Of a stretch of 64,000 nucleotides of DNA, positions 23,181 through 33,970 are shown piece by piece; within the stretch, counting starts at the first letter, position 1; every line of letters begins with the position of its first letter. The stretch is taken from the NCBI GenBank assembly GCA_000277445.1, contig AJWJ01000013.1, forward strand, positions 36,856 to 100,855, written 5' to 3'. The translations under genes and the position numbers were made by a program. The notes beneath the pieces were generated by a model. It ran no database searches. It was not told the origin of the DNA and saw only the letters and a program-made list of their open reading frames with translations. This DNA is from Polysphondylium violaceum (Eukaryota; Evosea; Eumycetozoa; Dictyosteliales; Dictyosteliaceae).

Positions 23181-24086
23181 TTATCTCTATATTGTAATTT
23201 ATTTATTTGTTTTTTTTTTTTTTTTTTTTTTTCTAAGAAAAAATATTTATTTATTTTATTTTAATTTATTTTTTCGATTCTTAAAATTATTCACGAAAGC
23301 GAGATCTCATTCAAACTGATCCAAACATTAATATATTCATCACAAATAAATTTTGATGGGTTATAATTATAAATTAATACTCAATCTAAATTTACCATAT
23401 GCCGATCAAAGTTTGTATGAATCTCTCCTAGGTATAGTTTTTAAAATCCATCAATGACTACACCTGGATTCTTGTATCCCCTCTACCCTTTTGGCCCAAA
23501 AGACCCAAGTCTGAAGTTGAAATCGTCCAACTCATGTTCCTGAAGAAGAGGATTTTTGTCAATCCTCTATTAGACCTAGTTTATCACAGAGTGGAACTGA
23601 ATGCTCACAACTAATTGAAAATGTTTTGTGTATCCAAATTAATCCACTAACATCAAACAATACCACTTCACAACAATGGCAGTTTTACCATCACCGCTTC
23701 AACCATTAAATGTTTCAACAACAAACTCCGTTAAGTAAGTAATTCTGCTGAATGCAGTGTTTGAATTCAAAATTACCTTGTTTTTTTATGTAATATCATA
23801 TATATATAATAATAGTAAATAATATATAATAAATGTAAATATCACATTTCAGAATTTGTTAATAGGTTGGTCTTTTATGAATGTTCAAATTTTTACGCAC
23901 TTTTTTATTTTTTAAATATACTAGATAAATTGAATTTTTAATGAATAAATATATCTCTATATAATTTGAGTTTTATTTTTAAATGAATATATATATATCT
24001 ATAAATTGAATTTTTTTTTTTTTTTATCATCATACCACATTTAATAACAATTTATAGGTAATTTAATTAGTTTTATAGATATTAAG
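23181..24086. other. intergenic region with possible gene remnant
   Basis: About 900 nt. The first 100 are A/T homopolymers and the last 270 are AT-rich promoter-like DNA. The middle (about 23440-23740) is less AT-rich and looks like decayed coding sequence; its exon-like piece is listed separately. Confidence 0.5.
23676..23734 (+). pseudogene. orphan first-exon-like segment
   Basis: An ATG in good amoebal context (CAACAATGG) opens a frame of 19 codons (MAVLPSPLQPLNVSTTNSV plus two bases) that ends exactly at a perfect donor GTAAGT. No convincing second exon follows in the next 350 nt, which is AT-rich. It is probably the detached first exon of a lost gene or a truncated copy; a functional micro-gene cannot be excluded. 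Confidence 0.35.
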
Positions 24087-25790
24087 ATGGAGGAAGAATT
24101 AAAAGAAAAATTAAAACAACTTGAACAAGATTTGAAGGAAGCTCAAGAAAAAAATGTGGCCATGAAAGAAGAAAATGTGGCCATTAGAGAAGAAAATGTG
24201 GCCATGAAAGAAGAAAAAGAGGCCATGGAGGAAAAGATGAGAGCTTTCCAAAACGAAAGGGAGTCAAAAATGATTAAAAGTATATTATCAGTTACAGAAT
24301 TGTAAATTTTATAAAAAAGATATTAATATAAAAACATTATTATAGACCTTTTGGTCAAGATACCAATAGGGCAAAGGTCAACTTTAAATTACACGCCATC
24401 ATCATCTAAGCACCGACCATGTAAATTTGAAAAGAGTCCTTTTTCATTATTAGAGAACTTTAGCGAGCTTATAGCGAAAAATGGTGAAAAAGAATCAAGT
24501 CTTTTAGTTAATACGAAAAATAATTGTTTTAAATTTGAGAACGAATCGGTCTTATCTATCTATGTCAGATTTCTTTTAGAGGATACAATAAAAATCCTTG
24601 GCTTAGAAGACCAGATTTCAATTGATTACCAAAAACCTGTCTTTGATTTGCTTCCAGAATGTTGGTTTTTAAAGTTTGGAAAAGAGTTTATTGGCTCCAT
24701 TGAAGTCAAAGTGTCTGATGATTCCTTTGATAACCCAAAAATTGTTGGCCAGGTATTTGACTATGCCATGGGTTCAGCCTTCCATTTTTCAAAGTTGGAA
24801 TCATTTTGTATTCTTACTACATTTAATAGAGCAGCTGTCTATTTTACCCAACAATCCAAAGATCTTGCTCAAGAAAAAAAAGACTTTAGAAAAGTACATT
24901 TATTAAAAGATCCAATGGTGTCTGAGAAATTTTATAGAACAGTCAAATCTAAAGATAGATTTCCCTCAGAGACTAGAGTATTATATAGAAGTAGAATATA
25001 TGATAATACCGAACCAGAAAACTTTCTCAATCTTTTTTGTTCTGCCATTGTTAAAATGAAAAGTTCTCAACATGATCCAACAAAAGAAAACTCAAAAATG
25101 AGAGCAGCAGTAGTATTGACTGAGAAAGGGAAAGGTTTTGAAGCAAATGAATTTAAAATTAAACAAGGGTTTACAGAATTGAAAACTTTAGATCAAAAAT
25201 TCTTAAAAAAATTATATATGGTCAAAGGTTTGGGTGGTGGTGGTGATGGTTTTTGCTCTCTTGCCTATACTAAAGATGGCGATCCAGTAGTGATAAAAGT
25301 TCTCAATTCTGGGGGAACAAGACGTGACTTGGAGAAAGAACAGCTGATGTGGTATGAGATGTGGGGAATTCAAACTGAAATATGTACTTATGTCGATGAA
25401 CCACATTTGGTAATGCCCTATCTTAAAATTGTTTCTGAAACTGATTTTGGTGGTGATAAAAAGGAAATATTTTTTAAATTAGTTAAAAAATCATGCAAGG
25501 AAATTACTCAAAAAGGGTTTAAGCATTTGGACTTAAGATTAAGACACATTGCTAAATTAAAAATCAAAAAAGAGACTAAGTATGTTTTTATTGACTTGTC
25601 AAGGGTAGAATCTGGTATCACTGATCCAAAAAAAGCGATGAAAGAGATGATGAATGATTTAGAAAAGGACTTAGACCATTATATGAAGAATAAACCCAAA
25701 AAGTCCACTATAAATCAATTTTTTGCTGATCGTTGTCTTGATAGATTCAAGACTTCATCAATAAAACAAAATACACCAGAATTTTCCTAA
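24087..25790 (+). CDS. Crinkler-like protein: PD-(D/E)XK nuclease-like plus kinase-like domains
   Basis: Probable exons 24087..24279 and 24346..25790 (phase 1, donor GTATAT), giving about 545 aa; other donors nearby break the frame. Residues 1-60 are a coiled coil made of repeated ENVAMKEE units. Residues about 85-270 look like a restriction-endonuclease fold: VFDLLPE, then FIGSIEVKV (E184, K186) and a Gln on the next helix (VGQVFDYAM). Residues about 350-545 are protein-kinase-like: Gly-rich loop GGGGDGF, VVIK lysine, EKEQL helix glutamate, HLDLRLRH catalytic loop and FIDLS in place of DFG. This nuclease + kinase pairing is known from Crinkler/RHS-type effector and conflict proteins. Codons are strongly AT-biased compared with neighbours. 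Role in conflict or cell-cell interaction is inferred. Confidence 0.75.
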
Positions 25791-27057
25791 GATAGTATCC
25801 AAGAAAGATAAGTCGTCCAACATGATCAACTTAACAACAAAAAGAGAGCCTTGCTCAACGCTACTATGTGTTTAACTTATGTCAATTTGAGTCAATGATA
25901 TATTAATCAGTCCATTGTCATTTTCGAGAATCTAGTGATTCAAAAAGAACAATAGTACATACAAACAACCCAATAAAATTAATTAATATCAACTTAATAT
26001 GTGTATCTAATTCTGTTTCTCTGTCAAGTGTTAGCATACATTCTCTTTTCTGCACAAACCTCGTTTTCGTCTTAACGACTACTAATGTGACTCACTAGAA
26101 AAGCACAAAAGCCCCTTTGCTCGTTTATATAGATGTAAATTGGGATAAAACCAAGATCCCCTCAAGTTTTTAAATTACAGCCTGTAAAATAAAAAATTAC
26201 AGTAACGATAACCATCATCGCGAGAGAATTTACAGAACTGTTCGAGTAAGTTGGGTTGCCATCACATGCACATATTGTCGTTTTGTTTAAACTAGATACA
26301 AAGGAGCACATGTTATCTTCACTCAAGTATGACAACAAGTTTCACGAATGACTGACATTTGACGAAAACTTGGATTTGCCATCAAATTTGTGTTTCTCTA
26401 AAATGCAAGAAATCTTTGACCGCTCTCTTACCCTAAGATAGAGTGTGCTCAGAAATCATGTCGCAGTACTCCACCCCACCGTTTGCTAGTACATGAAAAA
26501 CAACCATATCATTATGTCGACCAGCACCAGTGATTATCCAATAAGATAATTGAAACACTGAGGCATTCACAACCCTTCTCGCTCACCCACTAACATATTT
26601 TTTTATTCACCCACACTTCCGTACTTGTATACACAAATTTATGTAAAAATCATGTGTTAAACAAATGGGGTGGATGGGGTATTATTTTAAAATATTTTTT
26701 GGTAAAAATAATGGTTATTTTTTCCTCCATTATAAAATACAGAATTCTATATTATATTTAAAATAATATGTCTGATAAAATACCTGTTAGATTAAAAAAG
26801 GTATATCTAAATTTAACTCCAAAAATTGATAAAAAAAAAACACCTACTTAAATTTGCGTGCTCCAGTGGGGTGGGGTGACTATTTATGATGTAATAGATC
26901 CTATCATTTTGTTACTGTTCGTGTGCAGATGTGATCATTGCAATTCAAAAAGATTTGTTTAATTTTTGTAAAATAATTATTTCACAATTCATAAATAATG
27001 CTATAAATAATAAAATGTATCTGAATAAAATTATAATTTATATATAGATAACACAAA
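25791..27057. other. intergenic region upstream of terpene synthase
   Basis: About 1.27 kb without a credible ORF. The centre (26000-26640) is less AT-rich than normal flanks here and contains one copy of the diverged repeat listed below. The last 400 nt are AT-rich promoter DNA. Confidence 0.5.
26094..26196 (+). repeat. diverged direct repeat, left copy
   Basis: Shares ordered blocks with 28170-28360: AAAAGCACAAAAGC, then TTGCTC, GATGTAAA, AAAACCAAGAT, CCCCTCAA and TTTTTAAA, followed by TGTAAAATAAAAA versus CTTTAAAATAAAAA. Both copies have the same orientation and flank the terpene synthase gene. Confidence 0.6.
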
Positions 27058-27996
27058 ATGAACTTTGAGTGGAAATTAAGTTTGTTAAAAAATCAAGATA
27101 CTAAAACACCTAGTTTAAAATGTAATATTCCATACTCCTTTAATCCATACATCGAGGAAATTCAACATGATAGAATCGAATTCTTGAAAAGAATCAAGAT
27201 TTTCCCCAATGAAACAATGTTGAATAAATATATATGTGATCGTTGTGATATAATGGTGGCTGGATGGGCACCCTTTGCAAACAAAGAAGGTTTGCTCAAT
27301 ATGGTATTACTGGGTGACTTGTTGATCATTTTAGATGATCTTTATGTTGAAACTGGAATTTATACAGAAGATGAAATGAGAGACATATTCAATCCAAAGG
27401 GCTCAAATCCACTTTCAAAGGAATTCAATGACATCCTACAATTTTTTGGACAAAAGAAATCTGATCCATTTATAATGGACTTGTATAAAAAGGAATTGAC
27501 CCAGACATTTGTAAATATCATTAGAAACGACTCTTCACATCAATTTACTGGTGACTTGGATTTTAATCAATACCAACAACTCAGATTCATGGATTTTGGA
27601 ACCATAATTTTTCTCATAGCTCCATTGCTAGTGGACGACTATAATATTAACAAAGAAATCTATGAATCTGATTTACTATATCAATTCTTTTCCATTGGCT
27701 CTGTCCCTATATCTCTATCTAATGACATTTACTCTTTTAAAAAAGAATCAGTAACAAATGATTTTAAAAACTATGTAAAAGTTGTAGCTCATCAAAATGG
27801 GTATGATCTCCAATTGGCATTTACTAAATGTACTCAAATATACTATGAATACCTTGACAAGTTTGATGATATTTGTAATCAAATACTCGAGAAATACAAA
27901 GACAACAAATCTGTTATTTATTTAATTAAAGCAAGTCAGTTAATGCAAGCCACCATTCTATACTTTCATGAAACAAGTCCTCGTTATGAAAAATAA
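27058..27996 (+). CDS. Terpene synthase (dictyostelid type)
   Basis: Single exon, 312 aa, the usual length of dictyostelid class I terpene synthases. The aspartate-rich motif is at 93-98 (DDLYVE, DDxxxE form) and the second metal motif at 222-230 (NDIYSFKKE, fitting NDxxSxxxE). A C-terminal SPRY supplies the RY pair. Between them lie the expected helices, including a QQLRF segment near 172-176 that acts as pyrophosphate sensor in the family. The enzyme converts a prenyl diphosphate (FPP or GPP) into a volatile terpene with Mg2+; in social amoebae such genes are developmentally induced. The start context (AACACAAAATG) is typical. Codons are AT-rich. No biosynthetic partner gene is adjacent. 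Product specificity cannot be read from sequence. Confidence 0.93.
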   Translation: MNFEWKLSLLKNQDTKTPSLKCNIPYSFNPYIEEIQHDRIEFLKRIKIFPNETMLNKYICDRCDIMVAGWAPFANKEGLLNMVLLGDLLIILDDLYVETGIYTEDEMRDIFNPKGSNPLSKEFNDILQFFGQKKSDPFIMDLYKKELTQTFVNIIRNDSSHQFTGDLDFNQYQQLRFMDFGTIIFLIAPLLVDDYNINKEIYESDLLYQFFSIGSVPISLSNDIYSFKKESVTNDFKNYVKVVAHQNGYDLQLAFTKCTQIYYEYLDKFDDICNQILEKYKDNKSVIYLIKASQLMQATILYFHETSPRYEK

Positions 27997-28494
27997 TAAA
28001 ATAAAAATTAATTTATCTATTTATATATAAAATTATAAACTACAAATTGCAATGGGTGGAAAGGATAGAGCGTAAATTCAGGAAGATATGTACATATAAG
28101 TCATAAACCTTGATTCATAGTGACTAGTCAAATATTCAAACAAACACCCAATCTTTTTGATTTAATCATCACGAAAAAAGCACAAAAGCACAATTGCTCA
28201 TTTAATTGATAGAATGGATGTAAAGCATTTCAAATACCTTTTTGATCATCATATACTCATCTTGTTGACACACAAGAATAAATAACAAATATCAACCAAC
28301 TCCAACAAAACCAAGATATTCCCCTCAAATTTTTAAAATCCGCTAGCTTTAAAATAAAAATCAAATATTATTAAAGGATTAACTCGATTATGGCTTGTCA
28401 GTGATTCGTCAATTATGATTATGATTAAATAAACCATCTTCAAGTGGTTGACACCATTCGATTCAAAACTATTTATTTCATAATACTTGATAAT
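27997..28494. other. intergenic region downstream of terpene synthase
   Basis: Convergent flank between the terpene synthase and CLC genes. It contains the right copy of the diverged repeat; otherwise no ORF or RNA gene is seen. Confidence 0.5.
28170..28360 (+). repeat. diverged direct repeat, right copy
   Basis: Counterpart of 26094-26196 with an extra 75-80 nt inserted between the GATGTAAA and AAAACCAAGAT blocks. See the left copy for the shared blocks. Confidence 0.6.
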
Positions 28495-31012
28495 TTAATT
28501 ATGCATATGATTTTTTTGAACCAACTCTGTTTTGACTACAACACCAGTTAATTTACCTTGATTTGTAACATATAAAACATTACCACCCAACATCATAAAC
28601 ATAAAAATAATTTTTCTAACTGGCATAGATTCAAGAATCTAGGAAAAGAATAATAAACCATTAATATAGATATAATAAATAAATATTACCAACTATTAAT
28701 ACATACAGTAAATGGTGAGAGATCAATAACAACCCAAGGATTTTGTAACTCCATTTGAACCAAATCAATAAGAGTTTCCCCATTATTATTTATATTTGGA
28801 TTAATATCACCCGATGAAGATGATGTTGATATTCCATTTTCATTAATATTGTTGTTGTTGTTATTATTACTATTATTATTACTATTTATATTATTATTTA
28901 TATTACTAATATAATTATTATTGTGGTCACCAATATTTGAATGTAAAATTATATTTCCTTCATTATTGTCGTTATTACTATTACTATTACTATTATTATT
29001 ATTATTATTATTATTATGATTTACTTCATTTCTTAAAATACTTAATTCTACATCATCTGAATCATTATTACTATTATCACTATCATTGTTATTACTATTA
29101 TTATTTATAATATTACCATTAATATCCAATGAAATAATAGTATCAGACACAGAAAGAGGGGATCTTGAAAATGAATAGGAATGGAGTCTTTCATGATATG
29201 AAATTACTTCTTCAAGAGTTGTTCTAGAAATTGTACCAATCAATTGAAGATTGGCATCGCTTTCAACGATTGGGATAGCAGGCTCATTTACTTTATCCAA
29301 TACATTGGCAATTTGGGACAAGGTGGTCTTTTGTGTGACATAGTAGAGGTCACGTTTCATTACATCACTTGCGAGCAGACTATCAGACTTGACCTTGTAA
29401 AAGGGTAGATAAGGCAATGCTTTGTTTTTCAAGAAACAATCATAGATACTACGATTCATGAGATTACCAATACCACACGACAACACGACACCAAGCAATA
29501 CGGGCACCATATAGGTGAGATCGTTGGTGAGTTCGAGAATAATCACTGCCGATGAAACGGTTCTAGTGGCGCCACCACACAACGCAGCGGCACCGACGAC
29601 GGCATAGCCGGTGGGATAGATGTCCTCCATGTGTGGAAAGATGACCTTCATAATCTCGCCCACAAATCTGCCGACTGCTGCACCAATGGCAAACATGGGA
29701 ATATAGATACCGTATGGAATGGGGAGGGTGATAGAGACAGAGGTGAGCACGAGTTTGACGACGATATACATAAAACATGCGAGAATGATGCCGTGGTTAA
29801 AGGGCATACTGCCTGTCCAGATCTCCAACTCTTCGCTATTGACATTGTCGTGGGCGGTAAACATGGTGTGCACTGCGCTAGCGTGATCAAGACGCAAAAA
29901 CTTTAATGGAAAGTTGATGATGGCAGTGATGGCAGCGACAATGACCACCTCGCCATAGGGAGTAATTTTGGTTAAAAAGTCTTGATGGTGTTTCTTCCAG
30001 TTGTAGATCTTGGTGTACATCGAGATAAACAGTGAACTCAAGAGACCGCACAACACACCAGTGATGATAAATGCCAGCAACTGGACTGTGGCTAGATTGA
30101 GATTAGAGTTTGCGAAAAAAGTTCTGTACGACTCGAGCAAGTCGTTGGAAGGGTTGGACAAGAGGATCTTGATGCCGACAGCACCCATGGTGGCGGTAAA
30201 GAACGCCCTCCAATAGTTGCTAATCAAATAGTAGGTGCCAGTGACCTCGATACTAAACAAAACGCCGCCAATGGGTGAACCAAAAGTTGCTGCAACGCCC
30301 AACGCACAACACGAGGCCAGCATCTGAGCACGCTGTGTTTCGTTGGGTGCAATGTTTTTAAAGGGCTTTATATTCAACAATGTGTTTGCAAGAATGGCAC
30401 TAATGTGAATATAGGGACCCTCCTTTCCAATCGATAGACCGGCGCCATAGGAAAACAACAGACCCAACACCTTCCACACCAACACCATGGGCTGGACGAC
30501 GGCGGGATTCCAAAAACCTGAAAATATACTCTTTAAATCGGGTATGCCTGAGCCGGCCGAAGCATAGCACAGCTTTTTAACAATAAAAGACGAGGCAAAC
30601 GCCAACACCACTGTCCACACAATAAAACTGAGATACTGCAAGAAATAGTTTTGTGTGAGATTGATAAAGTTGTCTCTGCCGGCAAACACGACATACTTGA
30701 ATATTAAATCTATAGAAACCAACGAAATCGATCCCAATAGACCTACGACGGCCAAATACAACCAAATATAAAAATTATTCAATCTAGCAAACTTTGCCCA
30801 CTTGATTGCTTGTCTAGATATACCTCCCTGTTTACTTTTAAATCCCACCGTATCTGCCTTGGGCATAACTAAATTAAATAGATCTGAATCTGATGCATTT
30901 GATTTAATTCTACTCTTTTTATAACCATGTTTACTTGATATCCTATTGTGTAAAGTAAAGTTTAATAATATTAATATAAATCATGTTGGTCATCATCGCA
31001 TCAATATTACAT
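28495..31012 (-). CDS. CLC-family chloride channel with CBS pair
   Basis: Exons 31012..31011, 30942..28707 and 28638..28495, giving 793 aa. The start codon appears split: AT before a GTAATA donor and G after the acceptor at 30942; without it the frame upstream of the next ATG (30866) is open for another 26 codons to that acceptor. The selectivity signatures are all present: GSGIPDLKS, GKEGPYIH with the gating glutamate, and GSPIGGVLFSIEVT. The position that is the proton glutamate in Cl-/H+ exchangers is Val here, as in channel-type ClC-1/2/K proteins, and NYWRAFF follows. About ten membrane helices precede two CBS domains; the first CBS domain is followed by an Asn/Ser run of about 120 residues, and the second lies in the last exon. 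Predicted chloride channel of a cell membrane. Confidence 0.93.
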
Positions 31013-31558
31013 TTTTGAATATCTAGTTTGGTTAGAGTGAAAGAAGTTGCTCGGAGATGATATTTTTTATTGTATATGTATTGGTTATCTGTATATCGAG
31101 TGAAGTCGTAGTAATTTCGTTTACACTACAAAACACACAATAACAAACAAAAAAAAAAAAGAAATAAAAAAGGTAATTTATATAAATAAATAAATAAATA
31201 GTTGTGTTTGTATAGATAAAATAAGGTATCAAATGATCATTTATTATTATCTCTATGTGTGTGTAAATGTAAATCAAATTTGATGAAAAACCACATGCAC
31301 ACTTTTTGGTGAAATTTATTATTTTTTTTTAAAAACATTTTATTTTTTTTTTAATATTTTTTAGAAAACGATTAAAATGTTGAGTGTCAAAAGTGTCATA
31401 AAAGGTCCCCAGAGAAAAAAAGACAAGATGTAAATTAATTTTTGTCGTAATAATATTTATTTATTTTCAAACTATACAATACAAGGAAATACTAAAAATG
31501 GAGTCTTTTTTTTATATAAAAAGCCTGCATGTGTGGGGTGGGGGGGGGGGGATTAATC
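31013..31558. other. intergenic region with G12 run
   Basis: Lies between the CLC 5' end and the PARP 3' end. It is AT-rich with A/T runs of up to 11. A run of twelve G (31540-31551) preceded by GGGGT is very unusual for this DNA and sits 8 nt past the PARP stop codon. Confidence 0.6.
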
Positions 31559-33337
31559 TTAATTACCTTTTAATTGTAATAAATATCTGAGATTAACTTG
31601 ATCGACATTATAGACGACATATTGATGTTCACGACACGAGACGTTTTGATTTTTGTATTTGGAGTCGACAATTTTACCCAATGGAATAGAGTAGCCGTCT
31701 TTGTGGATGACGTCTGCTTGAGGGTCGGGCTCAATCTTGCCGAGAGCAAAGGTGCTGTGTGAGCCGGCTTGGGGCTTCTCCATGTAGGTGTCTTTGACGG
31801 CGTCAAAGGTCTTGCCAAGGGCAGTTTCACCAAGAAGCATGCAGAAATCGCTGGTACCGGCGGTACGACAATATACACTAGAAAGTTGGGCAATGTCAGC
31901 AAGATAGATACCCTTTCCAAATCTATAGCCTGAGACTGGGGCCTCGGGTGGGGCAATTCTGAGACCTTGGGAAATGATACCGACAAAATTGGTCAAACGA
32001 GAGCCGTGCCACAAGAGCTTTCTATTGCCGAGATGTTTGGTCTTTTCGTAACGTTCCTTTTCGCCCTCTCTTTGAATCTCAAAGACATTGACGATTTGGG
32101 GTGTGTTGTTTGGATGGGTGTTTTTCATAAAGGTGGTGATGTTTTTAAACTCTTCAGAGTCCTTTTCCAATGGGGTGATCTTGGTCTTGAGTTGGGCATA
32201 GTAGTTTTCCAAGATATTGCTCTCTGACTTTTCAGACTCTTTGATGAGGGTGGTGGCAATCTCAATGTCTGCGAGTGATTCGAGCATGTCCATTTTAGAT
32301 TGAAGTGTGTTTTTGTCTCTGATGGTGGGTGGAACAGACATGCCAAATGCGTGTGGGATGGCGGTATAGAATGCACTGGAAAGATCGTTGAGATTCTCTT
32401 TACTCTTGTTGTCAAGCACTGCTTCAATTCTTTTGAGGACTGCATAACCCTTTTTAATTTGGTTCTTGGACAACTTGCCCAATGGCATCTTTTTGATATC
32501 AAATTTAGCTTCAACCATTGTTTTCTCCATCATCTTGACATCGAAAATAAGTTTGATGAGACTTTGCACACGATCATCAAGATTACATTCTTTTTTGTGT
32601 TGAACTACTTTAGCTGGTTTCTCTTCTTGTTCTTCTTCTTCATCATCATCATCGTCGTTTTTAGAATAATCCAATTCAACTATATCGTATTTACCCTTGA
32701 CTTTGACAAAGTTGGCACGATTATCCCAGTGGTTGCCTGTCTTTTCCTTAAACTTTGCACAAAATTCTGCAAATGCTCCATTAAAGTTGGAACCAGAGAA
32801 TGATTTATAATTTGACAGACCTTTGAGACCTTCTCTACCCCATCTGGTGAATACATGAAACTGTGATCCATTATTTGCAAACAAGAGTTGAAGAATATAA
32901 AACTTGTTGTTGTTTTGGGAAATTTCAGTTTGATTTAATGTTACATCATAAATTTCGCCACCCTTTGAATATACATGACAATTCTATATATTTAAGTTGA
33001 TTAATACCTGAAACTATGGTTGCTATGCGTATATAATAAAAACAACTTACATCTTTATCAAAAAACTCTTTATCAACTGGAGCACCACCTTTTATAAATT
33101 TAACAGTCACATGATTTGAAGTATCTGTTTCGCTTCTAGCTGTTTTTTTGGTTGGATCTTTTGGCTTCTTCTTCAGATTCAGAGGATGAAGATTCAGATT
33201 CTTCTTCAGATTCAGAGGATGATGATTCAACTTTTCTCTTTGGTGCAGTACGTTTAGGTAATGGTTTAGCGGCAGGTTTTTCTTCTTTTTTCTTTGGGGC
33301 AACCTTTTTCTTTTCAACTACCTTTTCCTCTTCTTCC

Positions 33338-33370
<33 letters not shown>

Positions 33371-33702
33371 TCATCATCTTTTGTAATAATATAAGCTTTT
33401 TCTTCCAATTTCTTTAAACTTTCAATAGATTTGTTGATATAAAGTTCAGATACGATATGAATACCTGCACTAGTGGCTTTTATAATAGCACTGTTTCCCT
33501 TTTGAACATCTTGAATAGTAGAAACTAAATGAGTTACTTTAGCAGTGACTGTTTTACTGTAATCTGCACCATATTGTTTGACGATGGATGAAAGCTCTGT
33601 ATGAGTCTTTGTAAAAGTACCACTAAAACTAAAACAGAGTCCCTTAAAGAATTGGTCTTGTGCACTATCGTTTGTATCCAATACTCTTTTCTTTGGTGGC
33701 AT
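31559..33702 (-). CDS. Poly(ADP-ribose) polymerase-family protein (BRCT-WGR-PARP), frame broken
   Basis: Coding parts: 33702 to 33051 (with an apparent one-base frameshift at about 33140-33190) and 32983..31559 after a 67-nt intron; about 691 aa if continuous. The order is BRCT (about residues 14-95), a Glu run and Lys/Ser/Glu-rich linker, a WGR domain (motif TRWGREGLKG), the PARP regulatory helices with PLGKLSK, and the catalytic domain. The catalytic His is in LLWHGSR and the Tyr in GKGIYLAD. The third triad residue, Glu in EYxVYD of PARP1, is Gln here (CAA at 31624-31622, in HQYVVYN). DNA-damage signalling is the family role. Glu-to-Gln changes in PARP1 abolish chain elongation, so mono-ADP-ribosylation or no activity is likely (inference). 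It may be an active gene with an assembly error or a young pseudogene. Confidence 0.85.
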
Positions 33703-33970
33703 TATTTCTTTTCTTCGTATGTATGATGATTGTAAAAGTGTCTATAAAATGTAAAGAAAAAAAAAAAAAAAGGCACCACTACGTGCTTAAAATTTCAGAA
33801 AAAAAAAAAAAACTTCCAAAATATCTTCCAAGAATCAAATTTTTCTTGAAAAAAAATTTGAAAAAAAAACGAAAAACGCGCCAATTGGGGTAAGCACACC
33901 ACACATATCTGGACAGATTCAGAGACATTATATTATACAGTTTATTTATATGATTATTGTTATTTTGCAA
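33703..33970. other. short intergenic region
   Basis: The PARP promoter side and the 3' flank of the first phosphatase gene. A-runs at 33757-33770 and 33799-33811. No gene seen. Confidence 0.5.

Noticed and set aside
33152-33394. Plus-strand Ser/Asp-rich 80-codon frame
   Set aside because: It is antisense to the GAA repeats that encode the Glu run of the PARP gene.
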